Assembly (NCBI GenBank): GCA_012064415.1
Contig: SSNU01000098.1
Coordinates: 178,399 to 242,398, forward strand
Direction of reading: 5' to 3'
From: Gyrodactylus bullatarudis
Taxonomy: Eukaryota; Platyhelminthes; Monogenea; Gyrodactylidea; Gyrodactylidae
DNA length: 64,000 nt
Shown here piece after piece: positions 48,101 through 64,000 of this stretch (position 1 is its first letter; each line of letters begins with the position of its first letter). The position numbers and the translations under genes are program-made. Below the pieces are notes generated by a model. It was not told the DNA's origin and did no database searches. It saw only the letters and a program-made list of their open reading frames with translations.

Positions 48101-50381
48101 TTCAGAATGGTATACCCAAGTTATTACAAAAAGTGAAATGTTGGAGTATTATGATGTTTCCGGATGTTACATACTTCGACCTTGGGCTTATTATATCTGG
48201 ACTTGTATACAGGGATTCATAAACTTTGTCATTGAAGATATGGGTGTTGAGAACACTTACTTTCCTATGTTTGTATCGAAAACAGCTCTCGAAAAAGAGA
48301 AAAATCATATTGCTGACTTTTCTCCTGAAGTAAGTATTTTCCAAAGTTCGAGAAATTCATTAGAATGAATTTATTTGAAGAATATATGTGTATACTATCT
48401 AACGACATTCTGTTTGAAACCATAATAACAAATTCCACGACGTCAAAGTCGTGAGCCAACTTCATGGTAGAATGACTGAGCTTTAAAGTCTAGATTTTTT
48501 TTATCTAACCGACGGTCTCTTACACCCGCTGTCGCCATGATAACAAATTCCACGACGTCAAAGTCGTGAGCCAACTTCATGGTAGAATGACTGAGCTCTA
48601 AAGTCTAGATTTTTTTATCTAACCGACGGTCTCTTACACCCGCTGTCGCCATGATAACAAATTCCACGACGTCAAAGTCGTGAGCCAACTTCATGGTAGA
48701 ATGACTGAGCTCTAAAGTCTAGATTTTTTTATCTAACCGACGGTCTCTTACACCCGCTGTCGCCATGATAACAAATTCCACGACGTCAAAGTCGTGAGCC
48801 AACTTCATGGTAGAATGACTGAGCTCTAAAGTCTAGATTTTTTTATTATCTAACCGACGGTCTCTTACACCCGCTGTCGCCATGATAATAACTTCACATC
48901 CCTAATTCTTTATTTTTATTATTATTTCTCTTTCTCTTCTAGGTAGCTTGGGTAACAAAATCTGGAAGTGGTGATCTTGCTGAACCTGTGGCCATTCGTC
49001 CCACGAGTGAAACAATCATGTATCCTTCATTCGCCAAATGGGTACAGTCTCATCGAGATCTTCCTATTAAAATTAATCAATGGTCAAATGTCGTCCGTTG
49101 GGAATTCAAGCAACCCAGTCCTTTCCTTAGAACCCGTGAATTTCTCTGGCAAGAAGGACATACAGCATATGAGAAGAAACCTGATGCTGAAGAAGAGATT
49201 ATGAAAATACTTCAAATGTATGCCGATGTCTACGAAGGCTTACTTGCTATTCCTGTTGTTAAGGGTCGTAAAACTGAGAAAGAAAAATTTGCCGGAGCTG
49301 ACTACACCACGACAGTTGAAGCTTATGTTCCCTCTTCTGGAAGAGGAATTCAAGGAGCAACCTCTCATCATTTAGGCCAGAATTTCAGTAAAATGTTCGA
49401 TGTTCAATTCGAGAATCCCGTTACCAGAGAAAAGGAATATGTTTATCAAAATAGTTGGGGTTTAACCACCAGAACCATTGGTGTAATGATTATGGTTCAC
49501 GGAGATGATCAAGTAATTGATAATCATTGAAAATTTGCATTTCAGTGTGTCTTATTCCCTTTTTTTCTCTGGTTTTTCTAGGGATTAGTTTTACCTCCCA
49601 GGATCGCTCGTCATCAACTTGTGATTGTTCCTTGTGGAATCACCGCCACAACATCTGAGGAAGAAAAAGTTAAATTGATCGCCAAATGTAGAGAGCTTCA
49701 TAAAAGAATTTCTGTTCTATCTATTTCTGAGACAGCTTCCGAATTTGTTTCAGCTGATCGACGAAGAATACGTTGTCACTTGGACGATGCTGATAACGTG
49801 TCTCCTGGATGGAAATTCAACCATTGGGAACTCAAAGGTGTCCCGGTTAGAATTGAAATGGGATTTAAAGATATGGCCAATGAACAAGTTATTGCCGTCA
49901 TCAGACACAACGGTGAAAAGAGACCAATCAAGTTGTCTGACATTGAACGGGAAATTCCCAAACTACTCGACCAGATCCACGATGACATGTATAACAAGGC
50001 ATTGAATGAACTCAAGACGGGTGTGAAACAAGTTTCTTGTATGGATGAAATGAAAGGTGCTCTCGATCAAAAAAGTCTGGTTATCCTGCCTTTCTGTCTC
50101 CAGGGTGACTGTGAAGAGAAGATAAAAGAAATTACTGCAGTGTAAGCTAAAATATTCGCATTCCATAGCTGAATTATATTTGATCTCTAATCTCAATTTT
50201 CAGCAATCAACAAGACCCTGGAAATTCACAGATGGGAGCCAAGTCACTTTGTATACCCTTTGAAGATAAGAATAGCATCTCTAATTTCAAGTTTAAATTG
50301 GGAGCTTGTGATAAATCTGCTAAGTGTATTAATTGCTCTAAACCCGCAATAAGCTATACTCTCTTTGGCCGAAGCTATTAA
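45157..50381 (+). CDS. EPRS1: Bifunctional glutamyl/prolyl-tRNA synthetase
   Basis: Charges tRNA-Glu and tRNA-Pro in the cytosol; in animals it is a core of the multisynthetase complex. Eleven exons: 45157-45166, 45196-45256, 45283-46738, 46768-46974, 47037-47207, 47290-47402, 47457-47785, 47968-48329, 48943-49512, 49582-50141, 50204-50381 (4017 nt, 1338 aa; all phases close). A GST-like N-terminus (~1-125) precedes a class I GluRS with [11 protein letters not shown] (HIGH) and LLSKRKL (KMSKS site). The class II ProRS has [47 protein letters not shown] and the final GRSY. The linker between the two enzymes is a ~130-residue Lys/Glu/Pro-rich stretch; no WHEP helix-turn-helix repeat is visible (human has three, fly six). 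Several introns are 26 or 29 nt. The 612-nt intron holds the tandem array. AATAAA lies at 50,435, 54 nt past the stop. Confidence 0.96.
48419..48893 (+). repeat. Four-copy 114/115-bp tandem array of a structured unit
   Basis: Four almost identical copies, period 115, 114 and 114, fill the EPRS intron 48330-48942. Copies differ mainly in the T-run (TTTTTTTT, TTTTTTT, TTTTTTTATTATC) and GAGCTTT versus GAGCTCT. Each unit is more GC-rich than its setting. It has a hairpin CACGAC/GTCGTG, then CTTCATG followed by GTAGAATG, a second weak hairpin GACT/AGTC, a U-rich run (AGATTTTTTTATC), and a third hairpin CGACGG/CTGTCG. No reading frame is conserved. The plain reading is a minisatellite; the structured-RNA reading is discussed under findings. 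Confidence 0.9.
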
Positions 50382-50434
50382 ATTAACAGCCTAAATTTTT
50401 TCAATTGCATGGATCATTTTCTCAAAATTTATGA

Positions 50435-50474
50435 AATAAAGTTTATTTTAAAGAGTGATTTCGGAAATTTTTAT
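50435..50474. terminator. Opposed poly(A) signals of EPRS and CSTF3
   Basis: AATAAA on the plus strand (50,435-50,440) follows the EPRS stop. TTTATT at 50,469-50,474 is AATAAA for CSTF3 on the minus strand, 42 nt past its stop. The two 3' UTRs must be very short and probably overlap. Confidence 0.65.
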
Positions 50475-50515
50475 TTTGAATAACCAAACATTTTTAAAAA
50501 GACAGTGTATTTTTT

Positions 50516-53500
50516 CTAGGTAGATTTTAATTTTTTCTTTGCATTTCTCAGTCTGAAGAGATCGAGGAATCCAGGATTAGAGGCAACAGGTGCTTTCATC
50601 AATAGCGCTTCTTGGCGCATCGACTTCCAACTAGAGCTCTTATTTCCAGCTCCAGGTTCTCCTTCTCCGTTCTCATTTTCTTCCTCAGCTTCCGAATCCT
50701 CTTCGTCTTCACTATCACCATAAGCATTAAGAGATCTGCCTATTATCGAGTTTTGACGTTTCTCAATTGCATTCCTAGGAAATCAGAATGAATCAATAAT
50801 AATTTTCAAAATGCTATTTTTAAAATTTTAATGAGCAATGAAATCTGATTAGAATGGTGTTAAACTTTTGTCTCTGTTTTAGTTTCTTGCAATTTTTATC
50901 ATCTTGATTTGTTCATAAAACTATGTAAACAATGAGAAGCATACAAATAACAAGCTATCCTTCTCATCCATGATATAATCATTGTCTAGTCTTTGGATTT
51001 TGTCTTAATACGAAATCAAATCTCTTGGATACCATATTAGAAGAATTTCGAACCCTGTTGGAACCTTTGCGCTACCATTTATAGGAAGGAAAAAGTTCAG
51101 AATCCTACTTTCAAGCAGTCAAGTTTATCATAATAGATGCCAATTTTAAAGTAGTGCCATTTTTTTAATTATTGCTATTTTCTCGCCGCTCTATTATTAA
51201 TAATAAATAAACCTATTATTTTGTTTTTACCATCAATTAAGGATAACAAGGATATTTTTGGATGTGCAGGTATCATAAATAAATCTTACTTATTTGCGCT
51301 ATTGGCGTTGGAAAGAGTTCCCTTGAGGAGCATGGAATTGGAAGCAGCCATCTCGATAGATAAAGCAGTACCTGGATCAATATTGTTGGAAAGTTCTTCT
51401 GATTCACAAGTAACACCCCACAAGTAGTCTGTGGAAATTATGATTAGAGAAAGTATTTTCAAAGAAAAGAGCACTGTTAACTTACCATCAGGCAGCTCGA
51501 GACCCAAGAAATGTTCCATAAACTTATCTACTTGAACAAATGGCCCAGAGAAGCATTCAGGAGGTGGAATCATTTTAATTAAGGCCGAGGCGGCGGGAGG
51601 AGGAGGAAATTCGCCTCCTGGTACTACATGACTACCTGTTCTAGGGTATGCTTTGGGTTTATATGGTAACATTTGAGCTACATCAGGTTTTGGATAGGCA
51701 CCCTTGTTTCGAGATGTATACTGGTTATGATTATCTTCACTGACATCTGGGAAATGTAATTTGTTTTTAAAAACATTTTTGACGCAGATCAAAGCTGTGT
51801 ACAATTAAAAAACTTTTGGTGTAAGAGAAAAGATACATGTTCACGAGATCTGTACTCTAATACATGTCTGTTTAGTGGAATTAAATTTCAAGGTTTTAAT
51901 TTTTACTTGGTAAAGAATTTTTCTCTGGAGAAAAAGTTTTATTTCACATAAGTTATTCTGATAAACTAAAGTGAAATTTTCTCAATATTCATTCACCAGG
52001 CGTGTCCTGCAAGAGTTTACCTTACAATGTGACATGAGCAATGTCCACATTTCTGAGCGTTAGATAACTTGCGAAGAAGAATTGACTTACTATTACCAAT
52101 AACTGTGTCTTCATGGCTGATAAGGTCAGTGTTAACACTACCGGTCACACCCATTCGTACTAAATCTCTGTAACCAAGAGATCGAAGTTCTGATTCTGAA
52201 CATGGGAAAAGATCAAGGAAACGATAGCGATCGATGAGCAGGGCAGTTTCTTTTCCTTTAAAATCTTTTTTGATTTTATTCAGAATTTCCAAGCGTCTAC
52301 GCTCTACTTTGAGAATACTGCTCAAATCACCAACTTGTAGCTCGAATTGGAGAAACCTTGACCATACGTGGCATGTTTTGTCCTGGGCAACCTGACTTGA
52401 ACTGCCCAATGATCTCTCGAACAAGACTCGCGTGTTGTTATCCTCATTTAGAATTGACATGAAATCAAGATAGGCAGATATAAAATCGGCATTGCTACTG
52501 AATCTTTTCATTCCCAGTTCAAATATTCTATGTGCAATTCCTTTGTCCTAAAAAAAGAATTTTGTTGTAAAAAAGCAAAGTTAATAAAATAAAATTAGAA
52601 TTCTCAAACTTCAATTATTCAAAAGATTACACGGTGATTGTCTTGAAATGACTTATTCAAGTTAAATCTGACGAAAATATATAAATAGTATTTCGATGGG
52701 CTTTTTGTACCACTTGTGAAAAGACTTATGAAGACAATCATCATCGAAACGTTTTGATGATTGTTTAGTGAGAATCCTAATAAATTTTATAAAAATCGTT
52801 TTTGATTCTTTTCTACTGAATCCGGGAATAAAATTTACAGATGAAAATTTCTCATGACCAATTTTACAGAATAGAATCTTGAAAAAAAATTACTTTGGTG
52901 CAAAAATATTCCATGTAGGCAGCGGAAACATAAACTTGATAATTGACTCGAGTGTCTTCTCTAGAAGACTTGAATACCATTCGTGCAGCAGATATTCCTT
53001 CACATCGCCTTGTACTACGCATATACTGAATGTAGGGCTAAAAGTTGGCATGTAATCAAAATATAGTAAAAAAATTGTACACACAAGGCAAATAACATAC
53101 AAGAGTTGGATCAATATCCTTTAAAGAGATGAGTTTTTTGTAGATGGAGTGAACCTTGTTAAATTTTCCGCGATTTTCTTCATAGTCAGCATACGCAAAG
53201 TAGAGCATCATATTGTCACTTAAAAGTGCAATAGCTCTTTCATACATTAGAGCCGTTTCATCAGCAAATTGACGAGCCATAGCTAAATCCTAAGAAAGAT
53301 GAAATTTTAATTATATTAATATAACTTTGTATGATAAATAGAATAAAACCTGAAATTCTAATTCAAACAGGGTTTAAAACATTTAATATTTCATGAATAA
53401 TTATACCAACTCCTTTATCAGATAACTGTTTTGTTGCTTGTTCGAGATATGTAGCAGCTTCATACCAAATATCTGGATGATGTCCAAGACATAAAAGACA

Positions 53501-54445
53501 CTGTTCATAAGCAAACATGACTCTTTTTGTTATGACAATCAAATCTTCTGTTTTCAATGGATTATCCTTCTCCCATTGAATATACCTCTTCCATAATTCA
53601 ACTTGTTTAACTTCATATGGAGTATTTTGTGGAGGTACAGATGGCATATTTTTGGAAAGACCTTTAGTCACAGCCTCATATTCCTTAGTTACTCTTTTAG
53701 CATTGTTATGCTCTTTGGAGCGATCTTCTGTAAACTTTTTGGCAATTGCTGGATTGATACTACTTTCATATTGACAATAATCCCTCCAAATTGTCTCAAT
53801 ACCTGACATAGGAGTTACAATTGCACGTTGGTATACTCGGCGAGTAGCGGTGATTTTTTGACTCTCAGCATAAGATCCAGTAACTTGCCTTAATTAAATA
53901 AAGGTGAGTGTATTTTAGAAAAATCTCAAATATAACTTACGCTGATCGTAGGAATGTTATATAATCAGTCCATACAGTATAAAAGTTCAAATCTAGACCC
54001 ATTCGATCTAATGTAAAATCATAAGCTTGTGCCATTTTTTCTCTAATAAAATTATAGATATTAATATTTACTTAAAATTGGGATGTTTAGCTTTAGTTTC
54101 CTTAATATATTGAATGTAAAGTTTCCAAAGATCTATGTGATGAATTTTTACAAGACATCTCTGAAATAATTTCTCAACAGATTCATAGTTTTGAGCTTTC
54201 ATCTGAAAATTGGTTAAAATGATCAAATTTACTTCAGCTTGAATATAAATTTTCCAGTATTGACCTGACAATGGAAATTGAGTAACTATTCTCTCATATA
54301 TATCACGAGCCTCCTCTATTCTTTTGCATTGAGCAGAACGTAAAAGTACACTCCAAGCTTCAACATCCCACTTATTTGTTTTGATGCGATCCTCAGCTTT
54401 CTGAACTTTATCAACTCTAAGATAGCTTGACGGAGGCTGAGGCAT
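50516..54445 (-). CDS. CSTF3: Cleavage stimulation factor subunit 3 (CstF-77 / suppressor of forked)
   Basis: A HAT-repeat scaffold of the CstF complex, which directs pre-mRNA 3'-end cleavage in the nucleus. Ten exons: 54233-54445, 54072-54202, 53941-54042, 53407-53888, 53101-53282, 52894-53037, 52091-52547, 51486-51746, 51290-51428, 50516-50774; 2370 nt, 789 aa (human 717), all phases close. Nearly every HAT unit aligns to vertebrate CSTF3: [94 protein letters not shown] and [20 protein letters not shown]. The C-terminus keeps the hinge (PVPGG-like [22 protein letters not shown]-like [11 protein letters not shown]), then a divergent acidic tail ending KKKLKST. The 30-nt intron 54203-54232 is in frame and stop-free. 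The donor at 53,406 was chosen over an upstream GTTGGT because only GTATAA with acceptor ...TTTAG keeps frame. Confidence 0.95.
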
Positions 54446-60689
<6,244 letters not shown>

Positions 60690-60690
<1 letters not shown>

Positions 60691-61190
60691 TACAGTTTTG
60701 AAGCATCATGTGAAGCATCAATTTCTGATAACCATTTTGCTAATTCGTGCTGGGGACTTGCAGACATATCTAGTATCGGTCTCATTGGTAGGATTTCGGG
60801 CATATGTTGTGCGTCAATTTTCTGTGTTTTTGGAAGGAAATACATTCTTGACATTAAAGTATTCTTTTTTAACATCTTCGTTTTTATTCTCTGATCTATG
60901 AGACCTCTTGAAAATAGTCTAATTGTTATTCGGTTAATCTCTTTTTCTTGTTCAGTCATGTTAAATTAATTTCTGTTGAGTTCTTGCCTTTCGAATTTGT
61001 TATTTGCAGATAAGAAATCATGACCTGCTCTTATGTAATCCTGTTTCTTCAAAATAGCTAATCCTGCGCCCTTGTCTGGTTTTAAGAATACTAATTCTCT
61101 GTTGTTCATCAGTTCTTTGAGTCCTTCAAAATTATGTCTTTTGAGTTTTCGATGTATGGCTTTCCTTTTTTTGTAATATTTATATATCAT
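60690..61190 (-). pseudogene. Penelope-like reverse transcriptase fragment
   Basis: The minus strand gives FLKPDKGAGLAILKKQDYI, then SANNKFERQ, a stop, and after a frame break RMYFLPKTQKI, then LPMRPILDMSASPQHELAKW. The order KPDKGAG..I....Y, then LPK.HK, then RPI.....P....AK.L is the N-terminal RT region of Penelope-like elements. The catalytic YADD part is missing. A frame break lies near 60,960. Confidence 0.7.
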
Positions 61191-61193
61191 GTG

Positions 61194-61474
61194 GAGCCAA
61201 ATATGTTGGAAGAACTCAAAGAAAATTGAAATATAGAATCAATGAGTATCTAAACAGGAACAGCTCATCAATAAAGAAACATCTGAATATATGTCGTTGT
61301 TTTGCAAATGAAAATAATTTCAAAATTATCTACAAAAACCCAGAGGATGACTTAATAGACCTCAAAATTAGAGAAAAATTTTTCATAATGGAAGAGGATC
61401 CTAATTTGTGTATACAGAAAAATCATATACACACATTACAACTTCCATGCCCAATTAATCTCACACTAATATAA
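61194..61474 (+). pseudogene. GIY-YIG endonuclease fragment of a Penelope-like element, opposite strand
   Basis: The plus strand reads KYVGRTQRKLKYRINEYLN, then SSSIKKHLNI and DLIDLKIREKFFIMEEDPN, ending at a stop at 61,472. The first block is the YVG.T...L..RI..HL strand-helix of GIY-YIG nucleases as found at the C-terminus of Penelope-like elements. It abuts the RT fragment tail to tail on the other strand, so two copies or an inversion are involved. Confidence 0.6.
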
Positions 61475-63481
61475 TTTATCAATATAGAATAGAGAAGATC
61501 TTAAATGAGAGAGAAAAAAGATTTCAGTTTTCATCAGTTGGAGTACTAATATTCATTCTGTTTATAATTCAATGAAATTTATTATTAACTAAAAAATTTA
61601 ATGACTTAACCCAGGAATTGAAACTGAAGAAACCTGGTGAAATACGTATTTTTCAATAAATATTTACTCCTTATAATGATGAATACTTTTATGAGTTTTC
61701 CGGACGTATACGAAGCTATACGAATATTTCTAACCAATAATTGCCTTTTGAATTGGTTTGTAAAAATCATGGCTACCCAAATTCACAGCCGTATATGGAG
61801 AAAAATATTGAATTTTCCGTAAAAATAGTAAATTCTCATTATCAAGACAACTACAATCTTTACTTTTTATACTTACTCTTTTTACTTTCTCATCATGTTA
61901 TTATTATTTACCTTTAGGATTTATTCAGATTCTCATTCAACACCTTTTTTGTTATTTACCCCTGCTCAATGTTCAAATTTGCTGCAAAAAGATCCGAATT
62001 TCATAGTGAAAACCATAAATTAAATCTATCCCGTCAACCATCAAGAATTAAAAATTCATCAAGGGATGAAAATACCTTAAAACTGCACATTCCTGTGAGT
62101 TATAAAAAAGGCATTTATATATTATACCTATAATCGAGAAAGGAACATTTTTTAAAAATATTTTTCAAGTCAAATTTCAAAAAAATGGGAATTTGGCGCT
62201 ACTTCAAAATTTGAAATATGCCATAATTTTGATAAAAATTGATTTTTTTTTCAAAGCGGGCCTCGTGATTTAGGTTCCAAAAAATACGATTTTTTGTTGA
62301 TAAAATTGAGAATTTTATAATACTCATAAAATCCCATCTTCCTAATACACTAGGTGTATGTTTGTTAAAATTTTTTTGTTCTATACTTAATTGTTGTAAA
62401 CACAAATTTTTGAGTTTACGCCAAAATTAATAAATGAATTCCTCTACGAGAAATTATCCAATTACCATTATTTTCGAAAAAACTATCAACATTTTCAAAT
62501 GTATTAAGATGTGAAAAATAAACATTGAAACTATTTGTGTCATTTTCCGAATAATTGGAATATTACGTTGTGCACTAACTAATGGGACTCCAACTTTAAT
62601 GAAAATTTATATTCTTCAAAACTGAAAAGAATTCAGAAAAATTTGGTACCATTAGAAAGATAATTAATCACTCTTTTTTTGATCTTACTAAACATCTCTG
62701 AAATTGAAAAGCATCAATATTTCTGAGTATTTCGATTAGAAAGATTTTTAGCAGATTGCCATATATGTGTTTTGCTTGAGAATTGAGCCATCAGAGAACT
62801 TTCAGAATCATCTTTTGAAGATTTGATTAAGCGTTCTAGAGTATTCAAGTCGTATTTCGCCGCATTTTAATTTCGTTCTCAACTATAAATTATAAGAATT
62901 CTTTGATGGTATGATGGGAAAACTACAAATGCCTCAATTCATGTGGAAGCTATTTTCACTGATTTTTTTTCAACTTCCTCAATAAAATCATTTCTTGTAT
63001 TCTGTCTTATTACTTATTGCACAACTCAATAATTCCGATGTCTTATCGAGAATTTAAGGAAAATGAGAAAAAAGCAAGCAGGTGAAGAATATTTTTGGTT
63101 ACCAATTGTTGAAAATTAGAATTCTCTCAGCTTAAACTTTATTTTCACTGTTTCAATCAATTGGATATTGATATCGGAGAAGAAAAATTCTGATTCTCCC
63201 AATATGTAGGTCAAAATATATTTTTTCACACCTCATTGAAAAATGGAAACTTCTCAATGTGGTATGTATTAGAAAACACTGCTTATTGATACTGAAATTA
63301 TTCGGTCTATGCAATGTATTTCATCACAGTACATGATATGAATCATGTACAGTCAAACCATCGATTCAGCGGGAGAATTTTATCCCTCGCACATTTTCAC
63401 GATTGACCAATCAGAATGCAAGAAATTTGAATTTATATTCATTCTATGCTTTTTTTCACAAATGATTTTTAAATTGAAATA
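61475..63481. other. Intergenic, no gene recognised
   Basis: AT-rich. A family A terminus (GTAAATTCTCAT...CAAGACAACTAC) lies at about 61,825-61,855 and a family B fragment (GGAATTTGGCGC) near 62,188. Missing PTEN C-terminal exons could be here, but I could not identify one. Confidence 0.4.
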
Positions 63482-64000
63482 TTAGGTTGCGTCAAAAGAA
63501 ATGAGACTTTAGAGATAAAAAAATATATTCAAAAATCTGCATAAAAAAGAGAAAAATCAGGTATCAAAATATTCTCCAGCAGAATTAATACATTTCTGCC
63601 AACGAATAGGAAGCTGATCAATCCCATCAGCGTAAAACTCTTGACTTTTTGAATCAAAAAAGTTGATAAGGCCATTTTCGACTTCTCCTTTGTTGAGGAA
63701 TTTTTTCCCCTTTAAAAAGTGTTGCATCGACCTGAAAAGATGATAATCTGACGGGGCTAAGTCAGGACTATAAGGAGGATGTTCTATGACATCGATATTC
63801 TCATCTTGAAAAAAATTTTTGACATCTCTTCCCAGATGAGGTCGGGCGTTATCTTGTTGGAATGAAATCCTTCCAAATCTTGGGAATTTATCCTTCAATT
63901 TGGCAACCATCTGCCTTAATGAGTCTAGATATCTTTGAGAAGTGACAGTCTGACCATAATCCATAAGCTCATAGTGGATTACTCCTTTTCTTGTCCAGAA
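63482..64000 (-). mobile_element. Mariner element, transposase 3' part open, runs off the right edge
   Basis: The frame 63,557 to the edge is free of stops. It has GVIHYELMDYG, the second catalytic Asp in SFQQDNARPHL and the third in SPDLAPSDYHLF. Exactly 34 residues separate those two Asp, which is the mariner DD34D spacing. The C-terminus reads FLKGKKFLNKGEVENG and ends YFDT. About 70 bp past the stop lies the terminal repeat TTAGGTTGCGTCAAAAGAAA next to TA, so the right end is near 63,484. The first Asp and DNA-binding domain lie beyond the window, so whether the whole element is intact is unknown. Confidence 0.9.

Noticed and set aside
48419..48893. CRISPR array
   Set aside because: Direct tandem units with no unique spacers, inside a eukaryotic intron.

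Overview
The window is nuclear DNA from an animal, and most likely a bilaterian. It is AT-rich and carries split genes for a TRPA channel, a DEG/ENaC channel, a junctophilin (a muscle and excitable-cell membrane tether), the ciliary protein IFT80, the fused glutamyl/prolyl-tRNA synthetase, CSTF3 and PTEN. The fused EPRS together with junctophilin argues for an animal. The most distinctive trait is the introns: many are only 26-39 nt, next to a minority of 0.5-6 kb introns filled with repeats. Introns this short recall strongly intron-shortened lineages such as dicyemids or orthonectids, but I cannot name the species from the sequence.

Layout from left to right. 1-6.8 kb: IFT80 (minus strand, C-terminal end off the window) with a 3.7 kb intron holding a decayed LINE and a 190-bp-arm palindrome. 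7.1-7.4 kb: a 70-residue single-pass membrane microprotein. 7.7-16.8 kb: TRPA channel (1166 aa in 16 exons), with a long-TIR transposon relic in one intron. 17.0-34.3 kb: a divergent DEG/ENaC channel on the minus strand, spread over 17 kb of repeat-rich introns. 34.3-36.7 kb: intergenic, with a Penelope-like endonuclease scrap. 36.7-44.4 kb: junctophilin (minus, 1110 aa, eight exons); one intron holds a tRNA-like promoter followed by a hammerhead ribozyme, and another holds a dead mariner. 45.2-50.4 kb: EPRS (plus, 1338 aa) with a four-copy 114-bp tandem array in one intron. 50.5-54.4 kb: CSTF3 (minus, 789 aa). 54.6 to about 60.7 kb: PTEN (plus). 60.7-61.5 kb: two Penelope-like fragments in opposite orientations. 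63.5-64 kb: an open mariner transposase running off the right edge.

Genes were assembled by hand from splice sites. In TRPA, EPRS, CSTF3 and junctophilin the reading phase closes from start to stop through every intron, which is strong internal support. The DEG/ENaC gene closes if one weak 23-nt exon is accepted. PTEN closes through five exons, but its 3' end is not resolved.

Gene spacing is tight: TRPA and DEG/ENaC meet tail to tail with about 220 bp between stops, EPRS and CSTF3 with 134 bp, and CSTF3 and PTEN start head to head 148 bp apart. Functionally the window mixes sensory and ion channels, excitation coupling, cilium building, translation, mRNA 3'-end formation and phosphoinositide signalling; no operon-like theme is visible. 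The most unusual items are the very short introns, the hammerhead-bearing retroposon, the structured tandem array, and changes in the PTEN P-loop and the DEG/ENaC thumb region.
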